19,859 bases of DNA from Desulfobacteraceae bacterium (GTDB lineage Bacteria > Desulfobacterota > Desulfobacteria > Desulfobacterales > Desulfobacteraceae), in NCBI GenBank assembly GCA_003354055.1, contig PIVQ01000059.1, positions 1 to 19,859 on the forward strand. Reading direction: 5' to 3'. The first letter of the stretch is position 1, and the number at the start of each line of letters is the position of its first letter. Below the pieces are notes generated by a model that worked only from the letters and a program-made list of their open reading frames with translations, searched no databases and was not told the DNA's origin. The position numbers were made by a program, and so were the translations under genes. Shown here piece by piece: positions 1 through 8,010 of this stretch.

Positions 1-1
1 A

Positions 2-661
2 ATCATAGCGTTAGAGAAAGATGCGATCCTATTGAAGCAAACCGAGAAGGCGCTGAAAGACAGAGAGGAATTTCTTGAAACGGTAATTAACAATATCCCC
101 CACCAGATTTTTTGGAAAGATAAAAACCTTGATTATCTGGGCTGTAACAAACGGTTTTCCATTGTTGTCGGCTTAAACGCCACCAGAAACATCAAAGGTA
201 TGACTGATTATGACTTCAACAGAGATAAAACCCATGCAGAGTCCTACAGGGAATGGGATAGACAGATAATTGACTCCCAAAAAGCAGTATTGGACCTTGA
301 AGAAAATTATCATGATAACGACGGCAATGAAGGAACGGTACTCACAAGCAAAGTCCCTGTATATGATGATGAGGGAAACTGTATCTGCATTGTTGGCATA
401 TGTACCGACATCACCAAGCGGAAACAGGTAGAAAATAAGCTAAAAGAAGCACTTGAAAACGTGAAAACATTAACCGGTTTACTCCCTATCTGTAGCGCAT
501 GCAAAAAAATCCGTGATGATAAAGGCTATTGGAACAATTTAGAATCGTATATTCAAGAGAACTCTGATGTTTCCTTCAGTCATGGTATGTGCACAGAATG
601 CTCTGATGAACTATATGGAAGTGAAGACTGGTACATCGAAATGAAAAAAAAAAAATATTAA
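2..661 (+). CDS. PAS-domain sensory protein with Cys-rich C-terminal tail (5' end outside window)
   Basis: The reading frame is open from base 2, so the gene starts upstream of the window. A TTG at 32 is only an internal candidate start. The visible part begins with a charged, probably helical linker and then a PAS domain of roughly 110 residues. The stretch ending in VGICTDITKRKQ is the usual end of a PAS/PAC sensor unit. After a short coiled-coil-like linker (KLKEALENVKTL) comes a 55-residue tail, PICSACKKIRDDKGYW then SHGMCTECSDELY, with two CxxC pairs that could bind zinc. No kinase or GGDEF domain follows before the stop. The response regulator at the other end of the window carries the same tail. 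It is probably the C-terminal part of a multi-PAS signalling protein; the output mechanism is unknown. Confidence 0.85.
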   Translation: MIALEKDAILLKQTEKALKDREEFLETVINNIPHQIFWKDKNLDYLGCNKRFSIVVGLNATRNIKGMTDYDFNRDKTHAESYREWDRQIIDSQKAVLDLEENYHDNDGNEGTVLTSKVPVYDDEGNCICIVGICTDITKRKQVENKLKEALENVKTLTGLLPICSACKKIRDDKGYWNNLESYIQENSDVSFSHGMCTECSDELYGSEDWYIEMKKKKY

Positions 662-790
662 TAGGTCTCCATTTTTTCCATCATCTTCATGGCGATCTCA
701 CTACGGACGCCGACTTAGCAAATGACAATATAGAGTTTATTTTTATCCAGACCAAACAGGTCCTCCTTAAAGGACGGTGGAGGGAAAAAA
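658..790 (-). pseudogene. Decayed rhodanese-domain remnant
   Basis: On the minus strand about 44 codons read FKEDLFGLDKNKLYIVIC, then a TAA at 717-715, then VGVRSEIAMKMMEKM, ending at TAA 660-658. This resembles the end of a rhodanese domain, with the active-site loop CxxGxRS followed by an amphipathic helix. The TAA sits where CAA (Gln) would restore CQVGVRS. Nothing rhodanese-like is visible upstream of about 790 and there is no start codon context, so this is at best a dead fragment. Its stop overlaps the stop of the PAS gene on the other strand. The match is by eye over a short stretch, so confidence is modest. Confidence 0.4.
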
Positions 791-958
791 AGATACACTT
801 TTATTTTTACAATTTGCTATAGATCAAATGTATTGAATTCGGCACTTAGGGGCGGTCAGGCCGGTGGTCGTTTCCCAAAACAAATCCTATTTAAACGTAT
901 TGCTCTGATTCCGGGCGATATCAATCTTGACCAAAAGCCCATAAGTATTGTATTTTAG

Positions 959-2848
959 ATGGTTATGAATTTTTTTAAAAATAAATACGATATAATCGTA
1001 ATCGGTGCCGGTCATGCCGGCTGTGAAGCGGCCCTGGCAGGGGCAAGAATGGGGTGTGAGACCCTGCTGCTGACCATTGATATGGATAAGATTGCCGCTA
1101 TGCCCTGCAGTCCTTCCATCGGCGGTATGGCCAAGGGACAGCTGGTTAAGGAAATTGATGCCCTTGGCGGGCAGATGGCAAAGGTTACGGATTCCTCAGC
1201 GATCCAGTACCGGACCCTGAACACCCGGAAAGGTCCGGCTGTGCATTCCACCCGGACTCAGAATGATAAAAACATGTACTCCCGCAATATGAAGGCAATT
1301 GTGGAGAAAACAGCCAACCTGGATCTGAAGCAGGCCATGGTTGAGACGCTCATCATGGAAAACAATGAGGTGCGGGGTATTGTAGATCAGACCGGGTGTG
1401 AATATTTTGCCCCCTGTGTGATCATCACCACAGGCACATTTTTGCGGGGGACCGTCCATATCGGGGCATCAATGATTCAGGCAGGAAGGGCCGGGGAATT
1501 TGCCTCTGTGGGACTTGCCAAAAGCCTGGAAGAAATCGGCCTGACCATGGGTCGGATGAAAACAGGTACCCCTCCAAGACTCCATGCAGACAGCATTGAT
1601 TTTTCTAAATTCGACATTCACGGGTCGGAGGAGGCGCCAAAGCCCTTTTCCTACAGTACCCTTGAGATTACCACCCCCATGGTGCCAAGTTTTATGGGGA
1701 AGACCAATCTCGGCACCCATGAAATCATCCGAAAGAACCTGAAGTACTCCGCCTTGTACGGCGGTCATATCAAGGGCCAGTCCGCCCGGTACTGCCCGTC
1801 CTTTGAAGATAAAATTGTTAAATTCCCGGAACGGGAGAGCCACCATGTGATCCTGGAGTATGAGGGCATTGATTCAAAAGAGATTTATGCTTCGGGTCTT
1901 GGCAACAGCCTGCCCGTGGAGATTCAATACCAGGTAGTCCGGTCGGTGCTGGGGCTTGAACAGGCCCAGATCATGCGGCCGGCCTATGCAATAGAATACG
2001 ATTATGTCAATCCCCTGGAGCTGACACCTGGCCTTGAAACCAAGAGGGTGCGGGGGTTGTTTCTGGCCGGACAGATCAACGGCACCTCGGGATATGAGGA
2101 AGCCGGGGCACAAGGGCTCTGGGCAGGAGTCAACGCAGGAGCAAGGGTTCAGAACCTTCCGCCTTTTGTTCTGGACCGGTCCCAGGCTTATATGGGGGTG
2201 ATGGTGGATGACCTGGTCACCCGGGGTACCAAAGAGCCTTACCGGATGTTCACTTCAAGAGCGGAATACCGCCTCTTGCTGCGGGAGGACAATGCCGACC
2301 TTCGCCTGGCGCAAATTGCTTTTGAATACGGGCTGATCAACCGGGAAGCACTGGAATTTACAAGAGAGATCCAGGCCCAGACAGCCGTGGAAATAGACAG
2401 GATCAAACATGCTGTGGTCAAACCAACCGAGACTACCAATGCATTCTTAAAACAGCATAAGGCCAATCCCATTACCAACGGGGTCAAGCTGGACCAATTG
2501 CTCAAGCGGGCAGAGCTGAACTACGACCTGCTCCAGGAGATTTCCCCGATACCGGAACCAATTCATAAACGTTCCACTCAACAGGTGGAAATTGAAATCA
2601 AATACGAAGGCTATATCCAGAGGCAGTATAATGAGATCAAAAAATTCAGGGATCTGGAAAAGATAAAGATTCCTGAAGGATTCTCCTTTGACGCGGCCCA
2701 CGGCCTGTCCAACGAGCTCCGGGAAAAAATGAATCTTATCATGCCGGCCTCTTTGGGGCAGGCCTCCAGGATCGATGGAATGACACCGGCTGCCATCTCA
2801 GTCCTCATGGTTGCCATTACCGCCTTTCACAAGAACAAAAACCCTTGA
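959..2848 (+). CDS. mnmG: tRNA uridine-5-carboxymethylaminomethyl modification enzyme MnmG (GidA)
   Basis: FAD-dependent enzyme that, with the GTPase MnmE, modifies carbon 5 of the wobble uridine in tRNAs reading split codon boxes; cytoplasmic. The 629 residues match the usual length. The N-terminal dinucleotide-binding fold shows GAGHAG at residues 16-21. The family signatures CSPSIGG (Cys50), [29 protein letters not shown] (Cys279) and [13 protein letters not shown] are all present; the two cysteines correspond to the family's conserved pair. The C-terminal MnmE/tRNA-binding part contains KYEGYI. The ATG at 959 has no clear ribosome-binding site, and a second ATG at 965 is an alternative start. 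mnmE is not in the window. The downstream DnaJ gene has its own promoter candidate overlapping this stop codon. Confidence 0.97.
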   Translation: MVMNFFKNKYDIIVIGAGHAGCEAALAGARMGCETLLLTIDMDKIAAMPCSPSIGGMAKGQLVKEIDALGGQMAKVTDSSAIQYRTLNTRKGPAVHSTRTQNDKNMYSRNMKAIVEKTANLDLKQAMVETLIMENNEVRGIVDQTGCEYFAPCVIITTGTFLRGTVHIGASMIQAGRAGEFASVGLAKSLEEIGLTMGRMKTGTPPRLHADSIDFSKFDIHGSEEAPKPFSYSTLEITTPMVPSFMGKTNLGTHEIIRKNLKYSALYGGHIKGQSARYCPSFEDKIVKFPERESHHVILEYEGIDSKEIYASGLGNSLPVEIQYQVVRSVLGLEQAQIMRPAYAIEYDYVNPLELTPGLETKRVRGLFLAGQINGTSGYEEAGAQGLWAGVNAGARVQNLPPFVLDRSQAYMGVMVDDLVTRGTKEPYRMFTSRAEYRLLLREDNADLRLAQIAFEYGLINREALEFTREIQAQTAVEIDRIKHAVVKPTETTNAFLKQHKANPITNGVKLDQLLKRAELNYDLLQEISPIPEPIHKRSTQQVEIEIKYEGYIQRQYNEIKKFRDLEKIKIPEGFSFDAAHGLSNELREKMNLIMPASLGQASRIDGMTPAAISVLMVAITAFHKNKNP

Positions 2849-2872
2849 CTTGAGCGGGTTGGCGCTTATCAT
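2845..2872 (+). promoter_or_regulatory. Sigma-70-like promoter for the DnaJ-hpt-DUF3426 genes
   Basis: TTGACT at 2845-2850 and TATCAT at 2867-2872 are each one base from consensus and are separated by 16 bases. The -35 box overlaps the mnmG stop codon. The expected transcript would start about 50 bases before the DnaJ ATG and could continue through hpt and the acidic membrane protein, as the gaps there are 6 and 16 bases. Confidence 0.55.
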
Positions 2873-2932
2873 TTATTTCACAAATATTTAGAATAATTCA
2901 ATTTAACTTTATTTACGGGATATATAGCAACA

Positions 2933-3880
2933 ATGGCTGATGATTATTATAAAATTTTAGGGATTACCAAGCCCTCCTCTGCTTCAGAGATAAAAAAAGC
3001 CTACCGGAAACTGGCTCTAAAATATCATCCGGACAAGACCAAAGGCGACAAGCTTCTTGAAGACAAATTCAAAAAGATTTCCGAGGCCTATGCGGTCTTA
3101 AGCGATCCTGAAAAGAAAACTCAATACGACACTTACGGATCTGCCGATTTCTCGCAGCGGTTTTCCCAGGAAGATATTTTCAGAAATTTTGACCTTGGCG
3201 ATATTCTCAAGGAATTCGGATTCGGCGGAGGCGGACGCGGACGCGGCGGTGGATTTAGCCAGGGCGGTGCCAATTTCGGCCGCGGGGGCGGGGGCGGCAA
3301 CCCATTCTCCCAGAACATGGGCGGCGGTGGCGGCTGAGGTAGCCGTCAAGCCCCGGTTCGGGGCAAAGACCTTCAATATGAAATTCCGCTGACCATAGAG
3401 GAACTGATCAACGGCACTAAAAAAACGATTACCATCAACCAGGGCGGTCAGGCCAAGGCCATTGAAGTAAAGATTCCCAAAGGCTTAACTCATGGTAAGA
3501 AAATACGCCTGACAGGCAAAGGCGAACCCAGCCCCAACGGCGGACCTGTGGGCAATCTCTATATCAAATCGTCTCTCACCCTGCCCCAGGGCATAACTAT
3601 AGAAGACAACAATATTTCCATGACCCAAGAGGTGAAGCTGACCCAGGCCCTGATAGGAGACAAAATCCAGGTAACCACACCCGGGGAAAAAACCTTTAAT
3701 CTGACCCTGCCGCCAGGGACCAGTCATAAGGCCAAAATGCGGATACCGGGCCAGGGGATTCCTCATATGAAAGGAAATGGTTGCGGAGATCTTTATGTTG
3801 TGATTAATATAACAATGCCCAAGGCATTGGACCAGCAGCAGACTGAACTGATCAACGAACTCAAAAAGACAGGATTATAA
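2933..3880 (+). CDS. cbpA: CbpA-type DnaJ co-chaperone with an in-frame TGA (candidate selenoprotein or interrupted gene)
   Basis: Class B J-domain protein that would stimulate a DnaK-type Hsp70. Residues 3-70 are a J domain with HPD at 32-34. A Gly/Phe/Arg-rich linker follows (about 97-134), and a C-terminal substrate-binding domain runs from about 145, starting [10 protein letters not shown]. There is no zinc-finger region, which fits CbpA rather than DnaJ proper. TGA at 3335-3337 is codon 135, inside the Gly tract. The frame then continues without a shift to TAA at 3878-3880, giving 315 residues if the TGA is read, a normal CbpA length. Both halves look conserved and undecayed. A perfect 6-bp hairpin begins 12 bases after the TGA. 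Three readings are open: selenocysteine insertion, a GGA-to-TGA nonsense mutation or sequencing error, or two separate polypeptides (J domain alone to 3337). No good ribosome-binding site is seen for an independent downstream start. Confidence 0.85.
3350..3364 (+). promoter_or_regulatory. Stem-loop downstream of the in-frame TGA, possible bacterial SECIS element
   Basis: GCCCCG (3350-3355), loop GUU (3356-3358), CGGGGC (3359-3364): six perfect pairs. Eighteen bases separate the TGA from the loop. Counting the U of UGA as 1, the loop G is base 22 and the next U is base 23, close to the G23-U24 apex of the E. coli fdhF element. The bulged U of the E. coli stem is not visible. The same bases also encode Ala-Pro-Val-Arg-Gly, so chance cannot be excluded. 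Confidence 0.4.
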
Positions 3881-3886
3881 CCAAAG

Positions 3887-4402
3887 ATGCCTGAATTCAT
3901 CCCCATGATTTCCGAAGAGGAGATCAAAGAACAGACCCGGAAAATCGGGGAACAGATTGCCGAAGACTATAAAGGCCAGGACCTTGTGCTGGTCGGGGTT
4001 CTCAAGGGATCGTTTGTTTTCCTGGCAGACCTGACCCGTCAGATCTCCATCGACCATGAAATTGATCTTGTGGGCGCCTCTTCATACGAAGGAACTTCCT
4101 CCACCGGCCAGATCGTTTTTACCAAGCAACCGGATCTGGAACTGGAAGGACGGGATGTGCTTCTGGTGGAAGACATCGTGGATACCGGCCAAACCCTGTC
4201 AAAAATAGTTGAATTTGTCCAATTGCTGAATCCGCGGTCCATTAAAATATGTACCCTGATCGATAAACATGAACGCCGGGAAATAGAACTTAAGGTGGAT
4301 TATTCATGTTTTTCCCTTAATAAAGGGTTTATCGTGGGCTATGGACTGGATTACAATGAAAAATACAGAAACCTACCTGCAATCTTTGATTTAAAATTAT
4401 AA
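3887..4402 (+). CDS. hpt: Hypoxanthine phosphoribosyltransferase
   Basis: Type I phosphoribosyltransferase of 171 residues, a normal length. It joins hypoxanthine (and probably guanine) to PRPP in purine salvage, in the cytoplasm. The PRPP-binding signature LLVEDIVDTGQTL is near residues 94-106. The N-terminal VGVLKGSFVFLADL and the region around SSYEGTSSTG are also typical. The C-terminal GFIVGYGLDYNEKYRNLP is the usual purine-binding end of the family. The ATG lies 6 bases after the stop of the DnaJ gene, so the two are probably cotranscribed. The link to a chaperone gene has no obvious functional meaning. Confidence 0.95.
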   Translation: MPEFIPMISEEEIKEQTRKIGEQIAEDYKGQDLVLVGVLKGSFVFLADLTRQISIDHEIDLVGASSYEGTSSTGQIVFTKQPDLELEGRDVLLVEDIVDTGQTLSKIVEFVQLLNPRSIKICTLIDKHERREIELKVDYSCFSLNKGFIVGYGLDYNEKYRNLPAIFDLKL

Positions 4403-4418
4403 GATAAGGGGATGCGCA

Positions 4419-6716
4419 ATGATTATCACCTGTGAGGAATGCTCAACTCGATTTAACCTTGATGATTCCCTGATCCAGCCGAAAGGCACCAAGGTAAGGT
4501 GCAGCCAGTGTAAACATGTTTTCACGGCATTTGCCGAACCTGCCCAAACGCCTGCGCCTTCAGGGATACCTGTACCCGCTGAGATCTCCGATTCCACTGA
4601 GATACCCGTACCCACTGAAACTCCCGATCTTGAATTTGATGATCCAGGACCTTCTTCACAGACCTCAGAAGACAATTTTGACGATATCTCCTTTGACGAA
4701 CCTGAATTATCAGGTGATGCAGACCTGGATATCCCGGATGCCGAAGATACGGATCTCGACAGCCAGGATATTGATTTTGATTCGGATGAATTTGACCAGA
4801 ATATGGACTTGGGTCTGGATATGGATGAAGACCCTGGCGAAGATATGGATCTTTCTGAGCCGGATGCCGTAGGATCAGACCCTGAAATGGAAATGCCTGA
4901 ACCTGAAGAATCAGAGGCAATGGATTTCGACTTTGATGAAACAGATATTTCCTTTGAAGAAGATGACATTGAATTTGAATCCGAAGATCTGGGTTTTGAA
5001 GACACACTTGCAGCTCTGGATTCCTTGGAATCGGGTGAATCAGAGTCGGACGACATTGAAACCGGCATCCTGGAAGTTGATGCCATGGAAACCGTTGAAA
5101 TGGAATCAGATACTGACCTTCAAAATCTGGAAATGGAAACAGATGAGCTCCAGAATGATGAAATTGAAATAGACCTCCCGGATCCGGGTCTGGAAATGGA
5201 AGAAACAGAACCGGATCCTGATGATATTCAATTTGACGAACCCGAAGAAATCGACTTTGATGAACCAGCCTTTGAAGAGTCCGAGTCGGCATTCCCGGAT
5301 CTTGATTTCGAGGAAGAGGATTCTGAAGTTGACGGAACCGCGGATATTGAAATTTCCTTTGATGATGATGAAGATGATGCCCCGGCCCTGGCTGACGTCC
5401 CGTTGAAAATGGAGTCCCAAGAGGAGGAACCGGCGGACGGACCAGCGGATATTGAATTTGAAGCAGAGGACCTGAGTTTTGAGGACGAGGGTATTGAATT
5501 TGAAGAAACAGATCTACCCACGGATGCGGTTGGAGATGAAGATGCAAAAGCCCTTAGTGAGATAGATTTCCAGGGTCTTGAAACTGAAGAGGCAGAAGCA
5601 ACTATACCTGATCTGGAGCTTTCGTTTGAGGATGACCCGGATGCAGATCTGGTCTTTGAAGAAGATACAGGTGCTCCCCCACACCAAGACATAGATATGG
5701 AATCGGATGCAGTTCCCGCGCTGGAAATGGCCGCCTCCGAAGATGAAGACCTATCGTTTCCGGAACTTGATGATTTTGAGACCGAAGCCGGCAAGGAAAC
5801 AGAGGAGGACGGGCTTGATCTTTCATTTGATGAAACTGACATTGATGTACCGCTTGACCCGTTTGAGGAAGATGATACGGATTTTCAGGACAGTCTTGAT
5901 GCCGAGTTGGAAGATGACAAATTTTCAGGATATGATACGGTCCTGGATCAGGAGGTGGAACCTGGTCAAGAGCTTCCTGATTTTGACCGGGAGCTCAAAG
6001 ACGAGCCTTTCCCCGGACAGGAAATAAAAGCGCCTCCCCCTCTTCCTCCGGAACTGCACCCGGCCCAGGAAACACCATCCCCGGCTTCGGAAAGCGCGCT
6101 GATTGATCCGCTGCCGGACAAAGATGTGCGGAAAAGAAGAGCCCGGCAGAAAAAATCAGCCATTGGCACCCCGATCAAAGTATTGTTCCTGCTCTTTTTG
6201 TTGGTGATGGCTGCTTATGCGGCCAGTCTCCGGTTCGGGTACCCCATACCCTTTTTGTCTGATCTTAAAATCCCTTATCTGACAGAGGCGTTTAAACCCG
6301 AGCCACCGCCTAAACCGGTGCTAACGCCAGTACCCAATGAGGTCAGCATCAACGGCAGATTTGTATCCAATGAAACGGCCGGAGAACTGTTCATTGTCAC
6401 CGGTAAAGTTGATAATCCCTCTGATATTGACTACAGCCACATCCGGGTCAAAGGCACTTTGATTACAAAAGACAAGGCCAAAGCAACCGACCAGATCATC
6501 TATTGCGGCAATATCATTTCCGAAGAGATGTTAAGTTCAGGCAATATTTCAGATATCAGCAAACTATTGACAGTAAAAGAGGGACTTTCGAAGACCAATG
6601 TAAATATCAAGCCCGGCAAGTCGGTACAGTTTATGCTGGTTTTCTCCGACCTGCCTGAAAACCTGGCCAATTTCACCGTGGAAATCATGGATTTCCAGCC
6701 CGGAGCCAAAAAATAA
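4419..6716 (+). CDS. Zinc-ribbon (MJ0042)/DUF3426 single-pass membrane protein with a very long acidic region
   Basis: The 765-residue product starts with a short MJ0042-type zinc ribbon (Cys5, Cys8, Cys28, Cys31). About 500 residues of highly acidic low-complexity sequence follow, with repeats such as DIEFEAEDLSFEDEGIEFEE, then a proline-rich stretch. A basic cluster KRRARQKK precedes a single transmembrane helix at about 587-606, and a C-terminal domain of about 130 residues resembles DUF3426. The basic cluster predicts that the zinc ribbon and acidic region are cytoplasmic and the C-terminal domain lies outside the membrane. AAGGGG about 8 bases upstream supports the ATG at 4419. MJ0042-DUF3426 proteins occur widely in Proteobacteria, but their role is not established. 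The acidic part is much longer than I would expect and is probably disordered. Confidence 0.85.
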   Translation: MIITCEECSTRFNLDDSLIQPKGTKVRCSQCKHVFTAFAEPAQTPAPSGIPVPAEISDSTEIPVPTETPDLEFDDPGPSSQTSEDNFDDISFDEPELSGDADLDIPDAEDTDLDSQDIDFDSDEFDQNMDLGLDMDEDPGEDMDLSEPDAVGSDPEMEMPEPEESEAMDFDFDETDISFEEDDIEFESEDLGFEDTLAALDSLESGESESDDIETGILEVDAMETVEMESDTDLQNLEMETDELQNDEIEIDLPDPGLEMEETEPDPDDIQFDEPEEIDFDEPAFEESESAFPDLDFEEEDSEVDGTADIEISFDDDEDDAPALADVPLKMESQEEEPADGPADIEFEAEDLSFEDEGIEFEETDLPTDAVGDEDAKALSEIDFQGLETEEAEATIPDLELSFEDDPDADLVFEEDTGAPPHQDIDMESDAVPALEMAASEDEDLSFPELDDFETEAGKETEEDGLDLSFDETDIDVPLDPFEEDDTDFQDSLDAELEDDKFSGYDTVLDQEVEPGQELPDFDRELKDEPFPGQEIKAPPPLPPELHPAQETPSPASESALIDPLPDKDVRKRRARQKKSAIGTPIKVLFLLFLLVMAAYAASLRFGYPIPFLSDLKIPYLTEAFKPEPPPKPVLTPVPNEVSINGRFVSNETAGELFIVTGKVDNPSDIDYSHIRVKGTLITKDKAKATDQIIYCGNIISEEMLSSGNISDISKLLTVKEGLSKTNVNIKPGKSVQFMLVFSDLPENLANFTVEIMDFQPGAKK

Positions 6717-6727
6717 TAAAATAGTGG

Positions 6728-6757
6728 TTGACACCTGCGGAAATGCTGTGCTATTGT
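6728..6757 (+). promoter_or_regulatory. Promoter for the CAU tRNA gene
   Basis: A perfect -35 TTGACA lies at 6728-6733. Eighteen bases on, TATTGT at 6752-6757 matches 4 of 6 positions of the -10 consensus. Initiation would fall a few bases before the mature tRNA 5' end at 6770. Confidence 0.6.
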
Positions 6758-6769
6758 TCTCGGGTTTTT

Positions 6770-6846
6770 GGCGACGTAGCTCAGTTGGTTAGAGCATGCG
6801 GCTCATATCCGCAGAGTCCGGAGTTCAAATCTCTGCGTCGCTACCA
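6770..6846 (+). tRNA. tRNA with CAU anticodon, elongator tRNA-Met type
   Basis: A complete 77-base cloverleaf. The acceptor stem GGCGACG pairs with CGTCGCT (first pair G-U). The D stem is GCTC/GAGC, the anticodon stem TGCGG/CCGCA with loop CTCATAT (anticodon CAT), and the T stem CGGAG/CTCTG with loop TTCAAAT. CCA is encoded at 6844-6846. The anticodon stem lacks the three G-C pairs of initiator tRNA. CAU could also mark the Ile tRNA modified by TilS, but the acceptor and D arm closely resemble elongator Met tRNA. Confidence 0.93.
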
Positions 6847-6859
6847 AAAATATACAAGG

Positions 6860-6890
6860 GCCCCTCAAAGCAATTTGAGGGGCTTTTTTT
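6860..6890 (+). terminator. Rho-independent terminator after the tRNA gene
   Basis: A perfect 10-bp stem GCCCCTCAAA/TTTGAGGGGC with tetraloop GCAA is followed by seven T residues at 6884-6890. It cleanly ends the single-gene tRNA transcript before queD. Confidence 0.95.
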
Positions 6891-6908
6891 ATGGCCTGCT
6901 TGATTCTT

Positions 6909-6937
6909 TTGATTCAGACACAAGTTTATGGTAGAGT
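6909..6937 (+). promoter_or_regulatory. Promoter candidate for queDEC
   Basis: TTGATT at 6909-6914 and TAGAGT at 6932-6937 are spaced 17 bases apart, each a partial match to consensus. The short leader that would result (about 35 bases before the queD ATG) shows no recognisable preQ1 riboswitch. Confidence 0.4.
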
Positions 6938-6978
6938 TTAAAAGTTAATTTAATGATTTACAAATCCCAGGAGTGCCT

Positions 6979-7359
6979 ATGACCGGTGTTTATGAAATCT
7001 ATGTAAAAGATCACTTTGCCGCTGCCCATGCATTAAGGGGATATGACGGCAATTGTGCTAAAATGCACGGCCATAACTGGATTGTGGAAGCCTATATTCA
7101 ATGTACCAAGCTGAACCAGCTGGGAATCGGTATAGATTTTCGGGATGTTAAAGTCATTGTCAAGGATGTATTGAGCAAGCTGGACCATACCAACCTGAAC
7201 GAGATCATGGAATTCGGCAGCATCAATCCGACGTCTGAGAACCTGGCCAAATTTATCTATACGGAGCTGTCAAGACGGCTGAATACCGACCATATCAAAG
7301 TAACAAAAATCATGGTCTTTGAGAGCCCTGGCTGCGGCTCGTCCTACCAGGAGGTTTAA
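6979..7359 (+). CDS. queD: 6-carboxy-5,6,7,8-tetrahydropterin synthase QueD
   Basis: Converts dihydroneopterin triphosphate to 6-carboxytetrahydropterin, the first dedicated step toward preQ0 and queuosine. The product has 126 residues. The zinc-binding histidines are His17, His30 and His32 (AAAHAL and MHGHNW), and the catalytic cysteine is Cys26 (GNCAKM). The C-terminal ESPGCG carries the substrate-binding Glu typical of the pterin synthase fold. AGGAG at 6969-6973 lies 5 bases before the ATG at 6979, so this start is chosen over the in-frame GTG at 6973, which overlaps the ribosome-binding site. It is directly followed by queE and queC, confirming the pathway assignment. Confidence 0.95.
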   Translation: MTGVYEIYVKDHFAAAHALRGYDGNCAKMHGHNWIVEAYIQCTKLNQLGIGIDFRDVKVIVKDVLSKLDHTNLNEIMEFGSINPTSENLAKFIYTELSRRLNTDHIKVTKIMVFESPGCGSSYQEV

Positions 7360-8004
7360 GTGTCTCTGGACATTTGTGAAATTTTCTACAGTCTTCAGGG
7401 AGAATCCACCTTTGCCGGCCTGCCCTGCGTGTTTGTCAGGCTGTCAGGATGCAATCTTTCCTGTGCCTGGTGCGACACCCCCTATGCCAGAACAGAAATC
7501 CAGACCCTGTCTCTGGAGGCCATTATCGACCAGGTGGCGTCTTTTGACTGCACCCTGGTGGAAATCACCGGTGGAGAACCCCTGCTGCAGGACCAGACCC
7601 CAGAGTTGGTCACAAGACTTCTATCAAAAGGCTATGATGTGCTTTTGGAGACCAACGGCAGCCTCAGCATTGAACCGGTTGATCCGGCATGTATCCGGAT
7701 TATGGATATAAAATGCCCATCCAGCAATGCAGAAGATTCCTTTAAAGAAGAGAATTTTGATCATCTGGCCCCAAGTGATGAGATCAAATTTGTCATTGGG
7801 TCCCGCACGGATTATGAATTTGCCAGGGAGATTATCCGCGGCCGCCTGGCAGACCATCCCAACCGGAAGATACACCTGTCCCCGGTATTCGGTCAAATTC
7901 CCCCTGAGCGCATGGCTGCCTGGATCCTGGAAGACAATCTCCATGCCCGCCTCTCCCTTCAACAGCACAAATTGATCTGGAATCCGGAACAAAGAGGAGT
8001 ATAA
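7360..8004 (+). CDS. queE: 7-carboxy-7-deazaguanine synthase QueE (radical SAM)
   Basis: Radical SAM enzyme that rearranges 6-carboxytetrahydropterin to 7-carboxy-7-deazaguanine. The CNLSCAWCDT motif holds the three cluster cysteines (Cys31, Cys35, Cys38). FYSLQGE near the N-terminus and ITGGEPLLQ are typical QueE sequences. The 214 residues are a normal length. It starts with GTG immediately after the queD stop, with AGGAGG at 7349-7354 inside the end of queD, which implies translational coupling. Confidence 0.95.
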   Translation: MSLDICEIFYSLQGESTFAGLPCVFVRLSGCNLSCAWCDTPYARTEIQTLSLEAIIDQVASFDCTLVEITGGEPLLQDQTPELVTRLLSKGYDVLLETNGSLSIEPVDPACIRIMDIKCPSSNAEDSFKEENFDHLAPSDEIKFVIGSRTDYEFAREIIRGRLADHPNRKIHLSPVFGQIPPERMAAWILEDNLHARLSLQQHKLIWNPEQRGV

Positions 8005-8010
8005 AATTTC

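Noticed and set aside
927..956. TTGACC-N18-TATTTT as a promoter for mnmG, implying a leaderless message
   Set aside because: Transcription would begin after the annotated ATG at 959 and only fit a start at 965. The -10 match is poor and nothing else supports it.
3098..3392. Open frames on other strands and phases across the DnaJ Gly-rich linker, suggesting a frameshift instead of a stop
   Set aside because: The two DnaJ halves are in exactly the same frame, so no frameshift is needed. The other frames are low-complexity shadows of the GC-rich Gly codons.
4522..5842. Long antisense open frames (up to 341 codons) inside the acidic membrane-protein gene
   Set aside because: They mirror the repetitive Asp/Glu codons of the plus strand, show Ser- or His/Pro-rich low complexity, and have no recognisable domain.
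6938..6978. preQ1 riboswitch in the queD leader
   Set aside because: The leader is AT-rich and too plain. No C-rich loop/A-rich tail arrangement of a preQ1 aptamer is visible.
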